A DNA stretch of 64,000 nt from Streptomyces djakartensis (GTDB taxonomy: Bacteria; Actinomycetota; Actinomycetes; Streptomycetales; Streptomycetaceae), in NCBI RefSeq assembly GCF_014651075.1, contig NZ_BMWE01000020.1, forward strand, positions 1 through 64,000, given 5' to 3'. The stretch's first letter is position 1; every line of letters starts with the position of its first letter. This document shows positions 24,681 through 34,600 of this stretch, in pieces. Below the pieces are notes generated by a model. The model was not told the DNA's origin and made no database searches. It saw only the letters and a program-made list of their open reading frames with translations. The position numbers and the translations under genes were made by a program.

Positions 24681-25907
24681 TCAGAAGCCGCGGATCCTGC
24701 GGCCCGCCTCGGTCGCCGGATAGAGGATCGCCTCGGCGACCCGGCCGCCGGAGTCCTTGACCCCACCGCTGAAGTTGAGGCGTCCGGACGTGCCTGCCTT
24801 GGCGGCCACGCCGTCCCAGTACTTGGCCTCCCGCTCCCAGCGGATGCCGTCGAGGAGGCGGACCAGATCGTCCGTGCGGAAGGCGGACGCCGAGTCGGCC
24901 CACGGCATGGTGTGGTGGGCGGCGATGCCGATACCCGCGAGGACAGCGGGCGCGGTGATGGCGGTGCGCTCGGTGAAATCGCGGGCGTGGCGGGCGATCA
25001 GCTGGGCGAGGAGTGGTACGAGGGCCGCCTCTACCTGCTCGGGCCGGTACCCCGTCGGCAGTTCGTCCTCTTGGACGGACTCGGCGGACCGCTGGAGGCC
25101 GCCTCGCCCGTAAAGAGTGGTGACGACGAGGGCACGCAGCGCGGAGAGGGTGACGACCTCGCGGTCGGTCGCGGACACCTGCCGCTTGCTGACGTTCACC
25201 AGGCGCGCGAAGGGCACCCGCTGCCCGTCCACGTCGACGTTGACCGCGTCCGCGACCAGGTGCGCGAGCCGGGTGCCGTAGTCGCGCTGGTCCATGGACA
25301 TGGCCAGGTTCTTGGCGACGGCCACGCCCTGCACGTTGCGGTCGTAGAAGATCTGCCGCGCGTCGGCGGGCGCGAGGTCGACGTACAGCTCGAACGGCAG
25401 GCGCACCTGGGCGAGTTCGGGGTACGTCAGGCCGTACGCCTCGGGGTCGTCGTAGAGGTCGTGCCAGGCGGTGGTCTGGGTCTCGCCGTCGATGGCGATG
25501 ACCATGGTGCCCGGCGCGACGGTGAGGGTGCGCAGGCCGCTGCCGGGGACGAGTTCGTCGCTGAGGGCGGCGAGCGGTCCGGCGTGCCACAGGGTGACCG
25601 GCGGCGTGGACCAGGCGGCGCCGAGCTCGCCCTTGAGGCCGGCGGCGATGTACTCGGCGTACGGGCCGACGTTCTTGCCCTTCTGCGAGGACTTCAGCGT
25701 GCGCTGCACGGTGGCCCGCAGCTCGGCGTGCCGACGCACCAGGCCGGACGCGGCTTTCAGCTTGCGCGGGTCCTCCTCGGCGCGGGGCGAGGGCACCAGC
25801 TGGACGAGCGTGGGCACGGACATCGTTCCGACGACGGCGTCGGCACGGAACGGCATCACCGTGAGCTGGGTGCCTTCGACGACGGCGGTCGGCATGGTCA
25901 GAAGCAT
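24681..25907 (-). CDS. DndB-like protein (DNA phosphorothioation-associated repressor family)
   Basis: The 408-residue protein resembles DndB. It has the N-terminal MPFRADAVVGTMSVPTLVQL, the LVRRHAELRATVQRTLKSSQ segment, and the central IDGETQTTAWHDL at about residues 139-151, where many relatives have DGQHR. Other segments are YDRNVQGVAVAKNLAMSMDQ and TLSALRALVVTTLYG. In dnd clusters DndB acts as the transcriptional repressor. No dndA, C, D or E gene is present. Instead the gene is divergent from an HTH-methyltransferase fusion, with 152 bp between the starts. ATG at 25905-25907 follows GGGGGAG. A role in controlling that methyltransferase is inference. Confidence 0.75.
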   Translation of the reverse strand: MLLTMPTAVVEGTQLTVMPFRADAVVGTMSVPTLVQLVPSPRAEEDPRKLKAASGLVRRHAELRATVQRTLKSSQKGKNVGPYAEYIAAGLKGELGAAWSTPPVTLWHAGPLAALSDELVPGSGLRTLTVAPGTMVIAIDGETQTTAWHDLYDDPEAYGLTYPELAQVRLPFELYVDLAPADARQIFYDRNVQGVAVAKNLAMSMDQRDYGTRLAHLVADAVNVDVDGQRVPFARLVNVSKRQVSATDREVVTLSALRALVVTTLYGRGGLQRSAESVQEDELPTGYRPEQVEAALVPLLAQLIARHARDFTERTAITAPAVLAGIGIAAHHTMPWADSASAFRTDDLVRLLDGIRWEREAKYWDGVAAKAGTSGRLNFSGGVKDSGGRVAEAILYPATEAGRRIRGF

Positions 25908-25983
25908 GAAGACTCCCCCGGAGATTCTGCGGTCGGCTTCCCCTTCGGAAGCAACACCAGAGAAGCATGACAGTGAAAGCATC

Positions 25984-25998
25984 GTCAATCACATTGAC
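25984..25998. promoter_or_regulatory. Perfect inverted repeat GTCAAT-CAC-ATTGAC between dndB-like and methyltransferase genes
   Basis: A 6-3-6 perfect inverted repeat sits in an AT-richer stretch of the divergent promoter region and overlaps the TTGACA -35 box. A further TTTGACGG half-site follows at 26002. It is a good operator candidate for the DndB-like protein or for the N-terminal HTH of the methyltransferase. Confidence 0.55.
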
Positions 25999-26021
25999 AG
26001 ATTTGACGGACGTTGTAGGTT
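25994..26021 (+). promoter_or_regulatory. SigA-type promoter of the HTH-methyltransferase gene
   Basis: TTGACA (25994-25999) and TAGGTT (26016-26021) are separated by 16 nt, a near-consensus vegetative promoter. The gene starts at 26060, giving a leader of about 30 nt. The inverted repeat GTCAATCACATTGAC covers the -35 box. Confidence 0.55.
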
Positions 26022-26059
26022 GTTTACTGTTCACTCCAGAGAGGCTCAGGACTCCCGCC

Positions 26060-28279
26060 ATGCCCCAGTCATCCGCGCAGGTGACCGCCGCCGAGATCTC
26101 CCGCATCGCGGGGGTCACGCGCGCCACGGTCAGCAACTGGCGCCGTCGGCACGAGGACTTCCCCGCGCCGTCCGGCGGCACGGAGAGCAGCCCGCTGTAC
26201 GACCTCGAGTCCGTGCGGGCCTGGCTGTCCGCGCGCGGGCACGTCTCGGCGGCGAGCCCGTCGGAGGAGCTCCGTACGACGCTGCGTCTGCGCGCGCAGA
26301 GCGGTGGGAGCGGCGTGTCGGAGGGCCTGCTGCTCCTGGTCCTCGCGGCGGCGGGTCACTCACCGGAGGAACTGACGGCCGTAACGGAGTCGTCGGACGC
26401 GGATCTCGTCGCGCACGCGCAGCGTGACGCCGTCACCGCGGCCGACGCCGTGCCGGCCGCCGGTCCCGTCCGTTTCGGTGCGGGCGACGCGGCGGTGCTG
26501 CGCGCGTTGTACGCGTGTGTACGTGACGAGGGGGGCCAGGCCGCGTTGGGCGTGCTCGCGGAGCGGGAGCTGGAGGACAGCGCCGCGTCCGGCGCGTACC
26601 TGACCCCCGCGCCGCTCGCGGACCTGCTGGCCCGCCTGGTTCCGGGGTCTCCGTCGAGCGTCCTCGACCCGGCCTGCGGCGGCGGCACGTTGCTCGCGGC
26701 GGCCGCGCGTCAGGGCGCGCGTGAACTGTACGGCCAGGACACCCTGCCCGTGCAGGCGCTGCGCAGCTCCGTGAGTCTGATGCTGACAGCTCCGGAGGCC
26801 GCGGTCAGCGTGCGCGCCGCCGACAGCCTCCGCGCGGACGCCTTCCCCGACCTGCTCGCCGACGCGGTGCTGTGCAACCCGCCGTACGGCGTGCGCGACT
26901 GGGGCCACGACGAGCTGGCGTACGACCCGCGCTGGGCGTACGGCGTCCCGGCGCGCGCCGAGTCGGAGCTGGCGTGGGTGCAGCACGCGCTCGCCCATCT
27001 CGCGCCCGGTGGTTACGCGGCGCTGCTCCTGCCGCCGGCCACGGCCGGGCGGGCGTCGGGGCGGCGCGTGCGGGCGGAACTGGTGCGCAGCGGGGCCCTG
27101 CGCGCGGTGATCGCGCTACCGGCCGGCGCGTCGGTGCCGCTGCACGTCGGGCTCCAGGTGTGGGTGCTGCAACGGCCCGAACCGGGCGGCCCGGAGCGCA
27201 AGTCGGTGCTGTTCGTTGACACGGCGGCGGACGCGGCGACGGGTACGGCGACGGCGGCCGGGCGAGGTGGAACGGCGGTGACCGCGCGGGCGCGGGGCGG
27301 GGGCCGGTCCTCGTCCGTGGACTGGGAGGGCGTCACAGGGCGCGCCCTGGGCGCGTGGCGGGCGTTCACGGAGAACCCGGACGCCTTCGAGGGCGAACCC
27401 GGTGTCGCGCACGCGGTCGGTGTGGTGGATCTGCTGGACGACGTGGTCGATCTGACCCCGGCGCGGCTCGTGCGGGCGTCGCGGGCCGAGGTCGACCCGG
27501 CGGAGCTGTCGGCCGGGCTCGACACCGCGCGCCGCGGCCTCGTCGGCGCCGCGCGGTCCCTCGCGCGGACGGCGGGCCGGGAGGGCTGGAGCGCCGCGGG
27601 CGCCTCGGCCCGGGAGTGGCGGACGGCTACGGCCTCCGACCTCGCGCGCGGCGGGGCACTCACCCTGCTGCGGTCCCTGCCGGAGGGCGCGCGGGGCCGC
27701 GCGGACGGCGGCGGGAGCGGGAGCGGGCAGCGGCCGGACACGGCCCGCGCGGTGCTCACCGGCTCGGACATCGCACGCGGGTCTGGTCCTACGGGCGACC
27801 CGGCGGAGCTGCCCGGCCACACGGCGCCCGTGATCGCCCTCGGGGACGTCCTCGTACGGGCGGTCGCCAGCGAGGACGGTTCGATGGCCAGGGTCGCGGA
27901 CGAGGAGGACGCCGGCGCGCTGCTCGGGCTTCACGTCCATCTCTTCCGGCCGGACCCGGCGCGCCTGGACGCCTGGTTCCTCGCCGGGTTCCTGGGCGCG
28001 GAGGAGAACATCGCGGCCGCGTCGACGGGCAGCACGGTCCTGACGGTCAGCCCGGGCCGGCTGCGCGTGCCGCTGCTGCCGCTGGAGGAGCAGCGGCGGT
28101 ACGGGGAGGCGTTCCGGCACGTGCACGAGCTCCGGGCGCAGGCGCGGCGGGCGACCCTGCTGGCGGAGGAGACGGCGCGGCTGCTGGCGGGCGGGCTCAC
28201 GGGCGGGCAGTTGCTGCCGGCAGGGGAGGCGGCGGAGGGGGACGCGGTACGCGGCCGGGGTGACGATTCGCCCCATTAG
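26060..28279 (+). CDS. HTH-N6-adenine methyltransferase-specificity fusion protein
   Basis: The 739-residue protein has three parts. Residues about 8-55 form a helix-turn-helix (ISRIAGVTRATVSNWRR). Residues about 155-400 are an HsdM-like N6-adenine methyltransferase with motif I LDPACGGGTLL near 202 and the catalytic motif NPPYGVRDW near 271. The C-terminal 200 residues resemble a type I specificity half: DVLVRAVASEDG, a LHVHLFRPDPARLDAWFLAGF target-recognition-type segment, and RVPLLPLEEQRRYGEAFR before a helical tail. No nuclease motif is visible. It may methylate DNA and bind its own promoter. The ATG at 26060 is preferred because the promoter occupies the in-frame upstream sequence. A dedicated type I system lies next to it. 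Confidence 0.78.
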   Translation: MPQSSAQVTAAEISRIAGVTRATVSNWRRRHEDFPAPSGGTESSPLYDLESVRAWLSARGHVSAASPSEELRTTLRLRAQSGGSGVSEGLLLLVLAAAGHSPEELTAVTESSDADLVAHAQRDAVTAADAVPAAGPVRFGAGDAAVLRALYACVRDEGGQAALGVLAERELEDSAASGAYLTPAPLADLLARLVPGSPSSVLDPACGGGTLLAAAARQGARELYGQDTLPVQALRSSVSLMLTAPEAAVSVRAADSLRADAFPDLLADAVLCNPPYGVRDWGHDELAYDPRWAYGVPARAESELAWVQHALAHLAPGGYAALLLPPATAGRASGRRVRAELVRSGALRAVIALPAGASVPLHVGLQVWVLQRPEPGGPERKSVLFVDTAADAATGTATAAGRGGTAVTARARGGGRSSSVDWEGVTGRALGAWRAFTENPDAFEGEPGVAHAVGVVDLLDDVVDLTPARLVRASRAEVDPAELSAGLDTARRGLVGAARSLARTAGREGWSAAGASAREWRTATASDLARGGALTLLRSLPEGARGRADGGGSGSGQRPDTARAVLTGSDIARGSGPTGDPAELPGHTAPVIALGDVLVRAVASEDGSMARVADEEDAGALLGLHVHLFRPDPARLDAWFLAGFLGAEENIAAASTGSTVLTVSPGRLRVPLLPLEEQRRYGEAFRHVHELRAQARRATLLAEETARLLAGGLTGGQLLPAGEAAEGDAVRGRGDDSPH

Positions 28280-28384
28280 GCACGCGGCGCCTCACACATA
28301 GACCACACTTGTCGGACCGTCCCGGTCGGCTGATCGGCCCGGGCGGTGGGGTTGGGACATTGCGGAAGGAATCCGGGGATCCAG

Positions 28385-30376
28385 TTGAACAGCAGTAAGC
28401 ACACGGAGTTGGCGAACCACGCGTGGTCCGTCGCCGACCTCCTGCGGGGGGACTACAAGCAGTCCGACTACGGCAAGGTCATCCTGCCGTTCACGGTGCT
28501 GCGGCGACTGGAGTGCGTGCTGGAGCCGACCCGCGAGAAGGTCGCGGAGATCGCGGAGCAGCACAAGGACAGCGGCATCGACCCGGACCGCTTCCTGCGG
28601 CGGGCCTCGGGCCACTCCTTCTACAACCGTTCCAGCCTGACCCTGAAGAAGATCGCCGCGGACCCGCAGAACGCGGCGCAGAACCTCCAGGTGTACGTGG
28701 GGGCGTTCTCCGATAACGCGCGGGGCGTGCTGGAACGCTTCGAGTTCGCGCAGCAGATCAAGCGGCTGGACGCGGCCGGGCTGCTCTACCAGGTCATGGG
28801 CAAGTTCACGGACCTGGACCTGCGTCCCGAGGTCGTGCCCAATCACAACATGGGCTACATCTTCGAGGAGCTGATCCGCCGCTTCGCGGAGCAGTCCAAC
28901 GAGACGGCCGGTGAGCACTTCACGCCGCGCGAGGTCATCCAGCTGATGGTACGGCTGCTGGTCGCCCCGGACGGCGACGCGTTGCAGCTCCCGGGCGCGG
29001 TACGCACGGTCCTCGACCCGGCCTGCGGCACGGGCGGCATGCTCTCCGCGATGGACGACCTCATCAAGGACCTCAACCCGGACGCCACGGTCGAGGTCTA
29101 CGGGCAGGAACTCAACCCCGAGTCCTGGGCGATCTGCCGGTCCGACCTGATGATCAAGGGCCAGGACCCGGAGAACATCGCCTTCGGCAACTCCTTCTCC
29201 GACGACGGCCACGCCCGCAAGTCCTTCGACTACATGCTGGCCAACCCGCCGTTCGGCGTGGAGTGGAAGAAGGTCAAGGACGAGGTCGAGCAGGAGCACA
29301 AGACGCTGGGCGAGGCCGGCCGCTTCGGGGCGGGGCTGCCGCGTATCAACGACGGGTCGCTGCTGTTCCTGCAGCACATGATCTCGAAGATGAAGCCGGT
29401 GGATGTGAACGGCGGGGGCGGCTCGCGGCTCGCGATCGTCTTCAACGGCTCGCCGCTGTTCACGGGTGCGGCGGGCTCGGGCGAATCGGAGATCCGCCGC
29501 TGGATCCTGGAGAACGACTGGCTGGAGGGCATCGTCGCCCTGCCGGACCAGCTCTTCTACAACACCGGCATCTCGACGTACTTCTGGATCCTGACGAACA
29601 GGAAGAGCCCGGACCACAAGGGCAAGGTCGTGCTGCTGGACGCGCGCGACCAGTGGCAGAAGATACGGAAGTCGCTCGGCGACAAGCGCAAGCAGCTGGG
29701 CTCGGACCACATCGCGACGGTGGTCAAGCTGTACGGCGAGGCGCTGGCCGTGGTGGACGACCCGGAGCACCCGCTGCACGGCAAGGTGAAGGTCTTCCGC
29801 AACGAGGACTTCGGCTACCAGCGGATCACGGTAGAGCGGCCGTTGCGGCTGCGGTTTGAGGTGACGGAGGAGGCGCTGGCGGCGCTGGAGGTGTCCAAGG
29901 CGATCCAGAAGCTGCCGCAGGCGCCGGTTCTGGCGGACGCGTTCAAGTCCCTGATGGGCGCGAGCTGGGGCACGAAGCAGGAAGCTTGGCTCGCGCTGAA
30001 GGACGCGGTGGTGCAGGCCGGCGGGACGTGGCCCACGGGGGCGCCGTTCAACAAGGCACTGCGGGATGTCATCGGGGTGCGGGATCCGGAGGGCGAGGTG
30101 CAGCTCGTCAAGGGGCAGCCGGAGCCGGATGGGGAGCTTCGGGACTACGAGAACGTGCCGTTGGGTGAAAGCGTCGAGGAGTACCTGATGCGCGAGGTTC
30201 ACCCGCATGTGCCGGATGCGTGGATCGACAGCAGTAAGACGAAGATCGGGTACGAGATTCCGTTCACTCGGCACTTCTATGTGTACGAGCCGCCTCGGCC
30301 GTTGGCGGAGATCGACGCGGAGCTGAAGGCGCTGGAGGCGGAGATTCAGGAGCTTCTTAAGGAAGTGACGGAGTGA
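28385..30376 (+). CDS. hsdM: Type I restriction-modification methyltransferase subunit
   Basis: A 663-residue HsdM. The N-terminal helical domain (ANHAWSVADLLRGDYKQSDYG, then ILPFTVLRRLECVLE) is followed by the N6-adenine methyltransferase core, with motif I DPACGTGG at residues 211-218 and NPPFG at 287-291. It transfers a methyl group from S-adenosylmethionine to adenine within the site chosen by HsdS. TTG at 28385 is the likely start because the family homology begins there (NSSKHTELANHAW) and GGGGA lies upstream; an in-frame GTG at 28346 is possible. Its last four bases overlap the hsdS start. Confidence 0.93.
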   Translation: MNSSKHTELANHAWSVADLLRGDYKQSDYGKVILPFTVLRRLECVLEPTREKVAEIAEQHKDSGIDPDRFLRRASGHSFYNRSSLTLKKIAADPQNAAQNLQVYVGAFSDNARGVLERFEFAQQIKRLDAAGLLYQVMGKFTDLDLRPEVVPNHNMGYIFEELIRRFAEQSNETAGEHFTPREVIQLMVRLLVAPDGDALQLPGAVRTVLDPACGTGGMLSAMDDLIKDLNPDATVEVYGQELNPESWAICRSDLMIKGQDPENIAFGNSFSDDGHARKSFDYMLANPPFGVEWKKVKDEVEQEHKTLGEAGRFGAGLPRINDGSLLFLQHMISKMKPVDVNGGGGSRLAIVFNGSPLFTGAAGSGESEIRRWILENDWLEGIVALPDQLFYNTGISTYFWILTNRKSPDHKGKVVLLDARDQWQKIRKSLGDKRKQLGSDHIATVVKLYGEALAVVDDPEHPLHGKVKVFRNEDFGYQRITVERPLRLRFEVTEEALAALEVSKAIQKLPQAPVLADAFKSLMGASWGTKQEAWLALKDAVVQAGGTWPTGAPFNKALRDVIGVRDPEGEVQLVKGQPEPDGELRDYENVPLGESVEEYLMREVHPHVPDAWIDSSKTKIGYEIPFTRHFYVYEPPRPLAEIDAELKALEAEIQELLKEVTE

Positions 30377-31614
30377 CCTGGAAGGAGACGCGGCTGAAGC
30401 ACCTGTGCGTCGACTCGGGACAGTACGGCCTGAACGTCGCCGCCGAGAGTTACTCGGCAACCGGAACCCGCCTCATAAGGACTTCCGACATCGCTGCCGA
30501 CGGCACCCTGAGGGACCCCGAGTCCGGGGTGCATGTCGACATGGCCATCGAGGCCCGGCACCAATTGCTCCCGGGGGACATCCTGTTGTCTCGCAGCGGC
30601 ACCCTGGGGCGCTCATTCCTCGTTCCGGAGCAGGCGCAGGGACACACGTTCGCTGGGTTTCTCATCCGGTTCCGCCCTAAACCGGAAGTGGAAGCCCGCT
30701 TCCTCAACTACACGACACAGTCCGCCAGATTCCAAGGAACGGTGCATTCCGAGGCCGTCGCCTCCACCATCCAGAACTTCAACGCCGACCGCTACGCCAA
30801 CATCTCGATGCGCGTCCCTCCTCCCGAGCAGCAGCGCCGCATTGCCGACTTCCTCGACGCCGAGACCGCCCGCATCGACGCTGTGTCCCAGCGCTTCCGT
30901 CGACTCACCGATCTCGCTCAAGAGCGTGTCCGGGCTGTGGTCGACGACGCCTTCGCCGAATATCAGGTGGACTCTCGCGTTCCGGTGTCGGCTGTCTGCC
31001 GTGCCATCGTCGACTGCGTCAACAAGACGGCTCCGGTGTCAGCCGAGACTACCCCGTACAAGATGATCAGAACCTCCAACATCCGAAACGGCGAGGTGGA
31101 CCTGACCGACGCCTTCTGCGTTGAGAAGGATGTCTTCATCGAGTGGAACCGACGTGGCGCTCCTCGCCCCGGGGATGTTCTCTTCACCCGTGAAGCCCCA
31201 TTGGGTCAGGTTGGAATGCTACGCGGGGATGAAAATGTCTTCCTCGGGCAGCGCATCATGCTCTATCGGGCCAACGAGTCGCGCATCAGGAAGGAACTCC
31301 TTCTTTTCAACTTCCTGAGTTCTCACATGAACCGCCAGCTACGTCTACTCGGAGCCGGATCACTCCACGAGCACATGCGCGTCGGAGACGGCCTCAAGCT
31401 TCAGGTCTTCTGCCCGCCGCTAGAACAGCAGGATGCGCTGGTCACTCAGATCCAAGGAGGCCGCGATGACGGCCTCCAGCTCGTCAACCTTGCGAAGAGA
31501 CAGCTCGCCCTGCTCAGCGAGCGCCGCCAAGCGCTCATTACCGCCGCCGTAACCGGTCAGTTCGACGTAACCACCGCCAGCGGACGCAACGTAACCGAAG
31601 GAGTAACCGTATGA
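30373..31614 (+). CDS. hsdS: Type I restriction-modification specificity subunit
   Basis: The 413-residue HsdS has two target-recognition domains (about 1-165 and 205-355). They are separated by conserved helical spacers that begin VPPPEQQRRIADFLDAETAR and FCPPLEQQDALVTQIQ. Each domain starts with the typical pattern of a substrate loop (SGQYGLNVAAESY and VDCVNKTAPVSAETTPYKMI) and contains GDILLSRSGTLG or GDVLFTREAPLG. Together they read the two halves of a bipartite recognition site. The GTG overlaps the hsdM stop (GTGA) and the stop overlaps the hsdR ATG. Base composition is visibly more AT-rich than in the flanking genes, as often seen in exchangeable hsdS. Confidence 0.93.
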   Translation: MTWKETRLKHLCVDSGQYGLNVAAESYSATGTRLIRTSDIAADGTLRDPESGVHVDMAIEARHQLLPGDILLSRSGTLGRSFLVPEQAQGHTFAGFLIRFRPKPEVEARFLNYTTQSARFQGTVHSEAVASTIQNFNADRYANISMRVPPPEQQRRIADFLDAETARIDAVSQRFRRLTDLAQERVRAVVDDAFAEYQVDSRVPVSAVCRAIVDCVNKTAPVSAETTPYKMIRTSNIRNGEVDLTDAFCVEKDVFIEWNRRGAPRPGDVLFTREAPLGQVGMLRGDENVFLGQRIMLYRANESRIRKELLLFNFLSSHMNRQLRLLGAGSLHEHMRVGDGLKLQVFCPPLEQQDALVTQIQGGRDDGLQLVNLAKRQLALLSERRQALITAAVTGQFDVTTASGRNVTEGVTV

Positions 31615-34600
31615 GCCCCGTGCACGACGAGTCCTCCTTCGGGTCTGCCATAGTCGCCGCCCTCTGCGAGCGAGGCTGGCGCGAGGCGAACGCCGAGGAC
31701 TACCAAGCCGACCTCGGGCTCGACACCAACGAGCTGTTCACCTTCATCGGCGCGACCCAGCCCGACGAGTGGAACGAACTGCTCGCCGTCTACGGCCGCA
31801 ACGCCAACGAGGCACAGCGCGGTTTCGCTCAGCGGCTCGACCGGGCCATCGCCGATGACGGGCTGCTCCACGTTCTCCGCAACGGCGTCAAGGACCGCGG
31901 CGTCCGTCTCCGCGTCGCCTACTTCAAGCCCAACCTCATTTCCGCCGACTCCGTCCTCAACGGCTACCGCGCCAACCGCCTCACCGTCGTCCGGGAACTC
32001 CCCTACGCCACCAAGCAGGCCGACTGGGGCCACCGGCTCGACCTCACCCTGTTCCTCAACGGCATACCGGTCGCCACGGCCGAGTTGAAGAACCCTCTCA
32101 CCGGACAGGGCGTCGAGCAGGCCAAGGAGCAGTACCGGACCGACCGGGACCCGACCGAGCTGATCTTCACGCGGCGCGTGATCGCGAACTTCGCCGTCGA
32201 CCCGGACCTGGTCTTCGTCACCACGCAACTGCGCGGCAAGAGCACCCAGTTTCTGCCCTTCAACACCGGCTCGAACGGCCCCGGCCAGCCCGGCGGGGCA
32301 GGAAACCCGGCATCCACCACCCCATTCCAGCACTCCACGTCCTACCTCTGGGAACAGGTCTGGCAGCGGGACAACTGGCTCGACCTCCTCCAGCGCTTCG
32401 TGCACCAGCAGAAGGAAAAGACACCCGGCGGCGGCACCACCAAGAAGACGATCTTCCCCCGCTTCCACCAGTGGGACGTGGTCCGGAAGCTCACCGCGCA
32501 CGCGTCCGTCCACGGCGCCGGCCAGAACTACCTGGTGATGGCCTCCGCCGGGTCCGGCAAGTCGAACACCATCGGCTGGCTGGCCCACCGCCTCAGCGAC
32601 CTGCACGCCCGCACCGACCCGGCCGTTCTCAGGCCCGACGCTCTCGCCGACGGCCGCATCAAGCCCGGCGAGCCCGTCTTCGACAAGGTCATCGTCATCA
32701 CCGACCGCCGCGCCCTGGACGCGCAGCTCTCGGCGACGGTCGGCAGCTTCTCGCAGACGGACGGCCTGGTCGTGAAGGTCGACGAGAAGCACGGCGCGAA
32801 GAGCGAGCAGCTCGCCCGTGCGCTCTCCCGGGACACCGGCAAGATCGTCACCGTCACTCTGCACTCGTTCCCGGCGCTGCTGGACTACATCAAGCGCAAC
32901 CCCACCGAGATCAAGGGCACCCGCTTCGCGATCATCGTCGACGAGGCGCATTCCTCCCAGTCCGGCGACGCCGCCACCGCCGTGAAGTCCGCCCTGCGCG
33001 ACCTCGGCCTGGACGCCGACTCGGACGACGAGGGCGCGACCACGGTCACCGTGGACGACCAGCTGAAGGCGAAGGCCGTGGCGCGCTCCCGTGCCGCCAA
33101 CCTCTCCTACTTCGCCTTCACCGCCACGCCCAAGTCCAAGACGCTCGAACTCTTCGGCACGGAAGGCGTGGAGAACGGCAAGACCGTCTACCGGCCCTTC
33201 CACACCTACTCCATGCGCCAGGCCATCGAGGAAGGCTTCATTCTCGACCCGCTGCGCAACTACGTCACCTACAACACCTACTGGAAGCTCGCCAACCTCA
33301 ACCGCGACGAGAAGGAGGTCGACCCCTCCAAGGCGAACAGCCATCTCGCCCGGTTCGCCCTCATGCACGAACACACCGTGTCCCAGCACGCCACGGTGAT
33401 CGTCGAGCACTTCCTCGCCCACACCCGCGGCCGGCTCGGCGGACGAGCGAAGGCGATGGTGGTTACCGCCTCCCGCCACTCCGCCGTGCAGATGGCCCGC
33501 GCCATCCGCAGCTACATCAAGGACCGGGAGTACGACACCAAGTACCCGGACCTTGGTGTGCTGGTCGCGATCTCCGGCACCCTCACCATCGACGGCGAGG
33601 AGACCACCGAGGTCAAGGAGAACGGCGGCCTCTCCGAGAACGCGCTGCCCAAGGCGTTCGCCTACACCCGCGCCGACGACAAGGCCGCGAAGGCCGGCGG
33701 CAAGGGGCAGCAGGAGTACCGCATCCTGGTCGTCGCGGAGAAGTACCAGACGGGCTTCGACCAGCCGCTCCTGACGACGATGTACGTCAACAAGACGCTG
33801 ACCGGCATCGCGGCCGTCCAGACCCTCTCCCGCCTCAACCGCACCGCCGAGCGCAAGTCCCAGGCCGACCTCGCCGTCCTGGACTTCGTCAACGAGGCCG
33901 AGGACATCCGGGACGCCTTCCGCCCCTACTTCGAGGAGGCGCACACCCTCCCCACCGACCCCAACCTCCTCTACACGGCCCAGAGCCGCGTCATGTCCGC
34001 GCCGATCATCTCGGAGCAGGACATGGACGAGTTCGCCGCCGCGTACTTCGAGGCGCAGGAGAAGGCCGGCGGCTCGCAGTCCAAGTGGGAGAAGCTGCAC
34101 GCCGAGCTGTACCGGCTCCTCTCCCCCGCCGTCACCCGCTTTGCCGCCCTGCTGGAGAGCGAGGAGGAGGATGACGTCGAGACCGCCGAGGAGTTCCGGG
34201 CCCACCTCAACGACTACGTCCGTAAGTACGGCTTCCTCGCGCAGATCGTGCCGTACCGGGACGCCGAGTTGGAGCGGCTGTACCTGTACGGGCGTTACCT
34301 GCTCAACCGGCTCCCGCGCCTCGCGGATGGCGGCGTCGACATAGGTGAGGTCGACCTGAGTCACCTGCGCGTGGAGAAGACCGGCGAGCACGACGTGTCC
34401 CTCAACCCTGAGGGCCCCGCCGAGCTCAAGGGGTTCGGCGACGGGGTCGGCGGTGCGAAGGACGCCGAGAAGTCACTGCTGTCCGAGCTGATCGAGAAGT
34501 TCAACGCCAAGTTCGGCACGGAGTTCACCGAGGAGGACGTCCTCCCGGCCTTCAACGCCACGAAGAAGGACCCGAAGGTGCGGGCCGCCGCCCTCGTCAA

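Noticed and set aside
24681..28279. A DNA phosphorothioation (Dnd) system
   Set aside because: Only a DndB-like gene is present. No cysteine desulfurase, DndC, DndD, DndE or DndFGH-type gene is seen in the window.
30373..31614. Invertible hsdS shufflon
   Set aside because: Only one hsdS gene is present, with no second partial copy, recombinase or inverted repeats around it.
31557..34391. A 944-codon open frame antisense to hsdR
   Set aside because: It mirrors hsdR in a GC-rich genome where antisense frames stay open. It shows no domain motif, while hsdR has all its family motifs.
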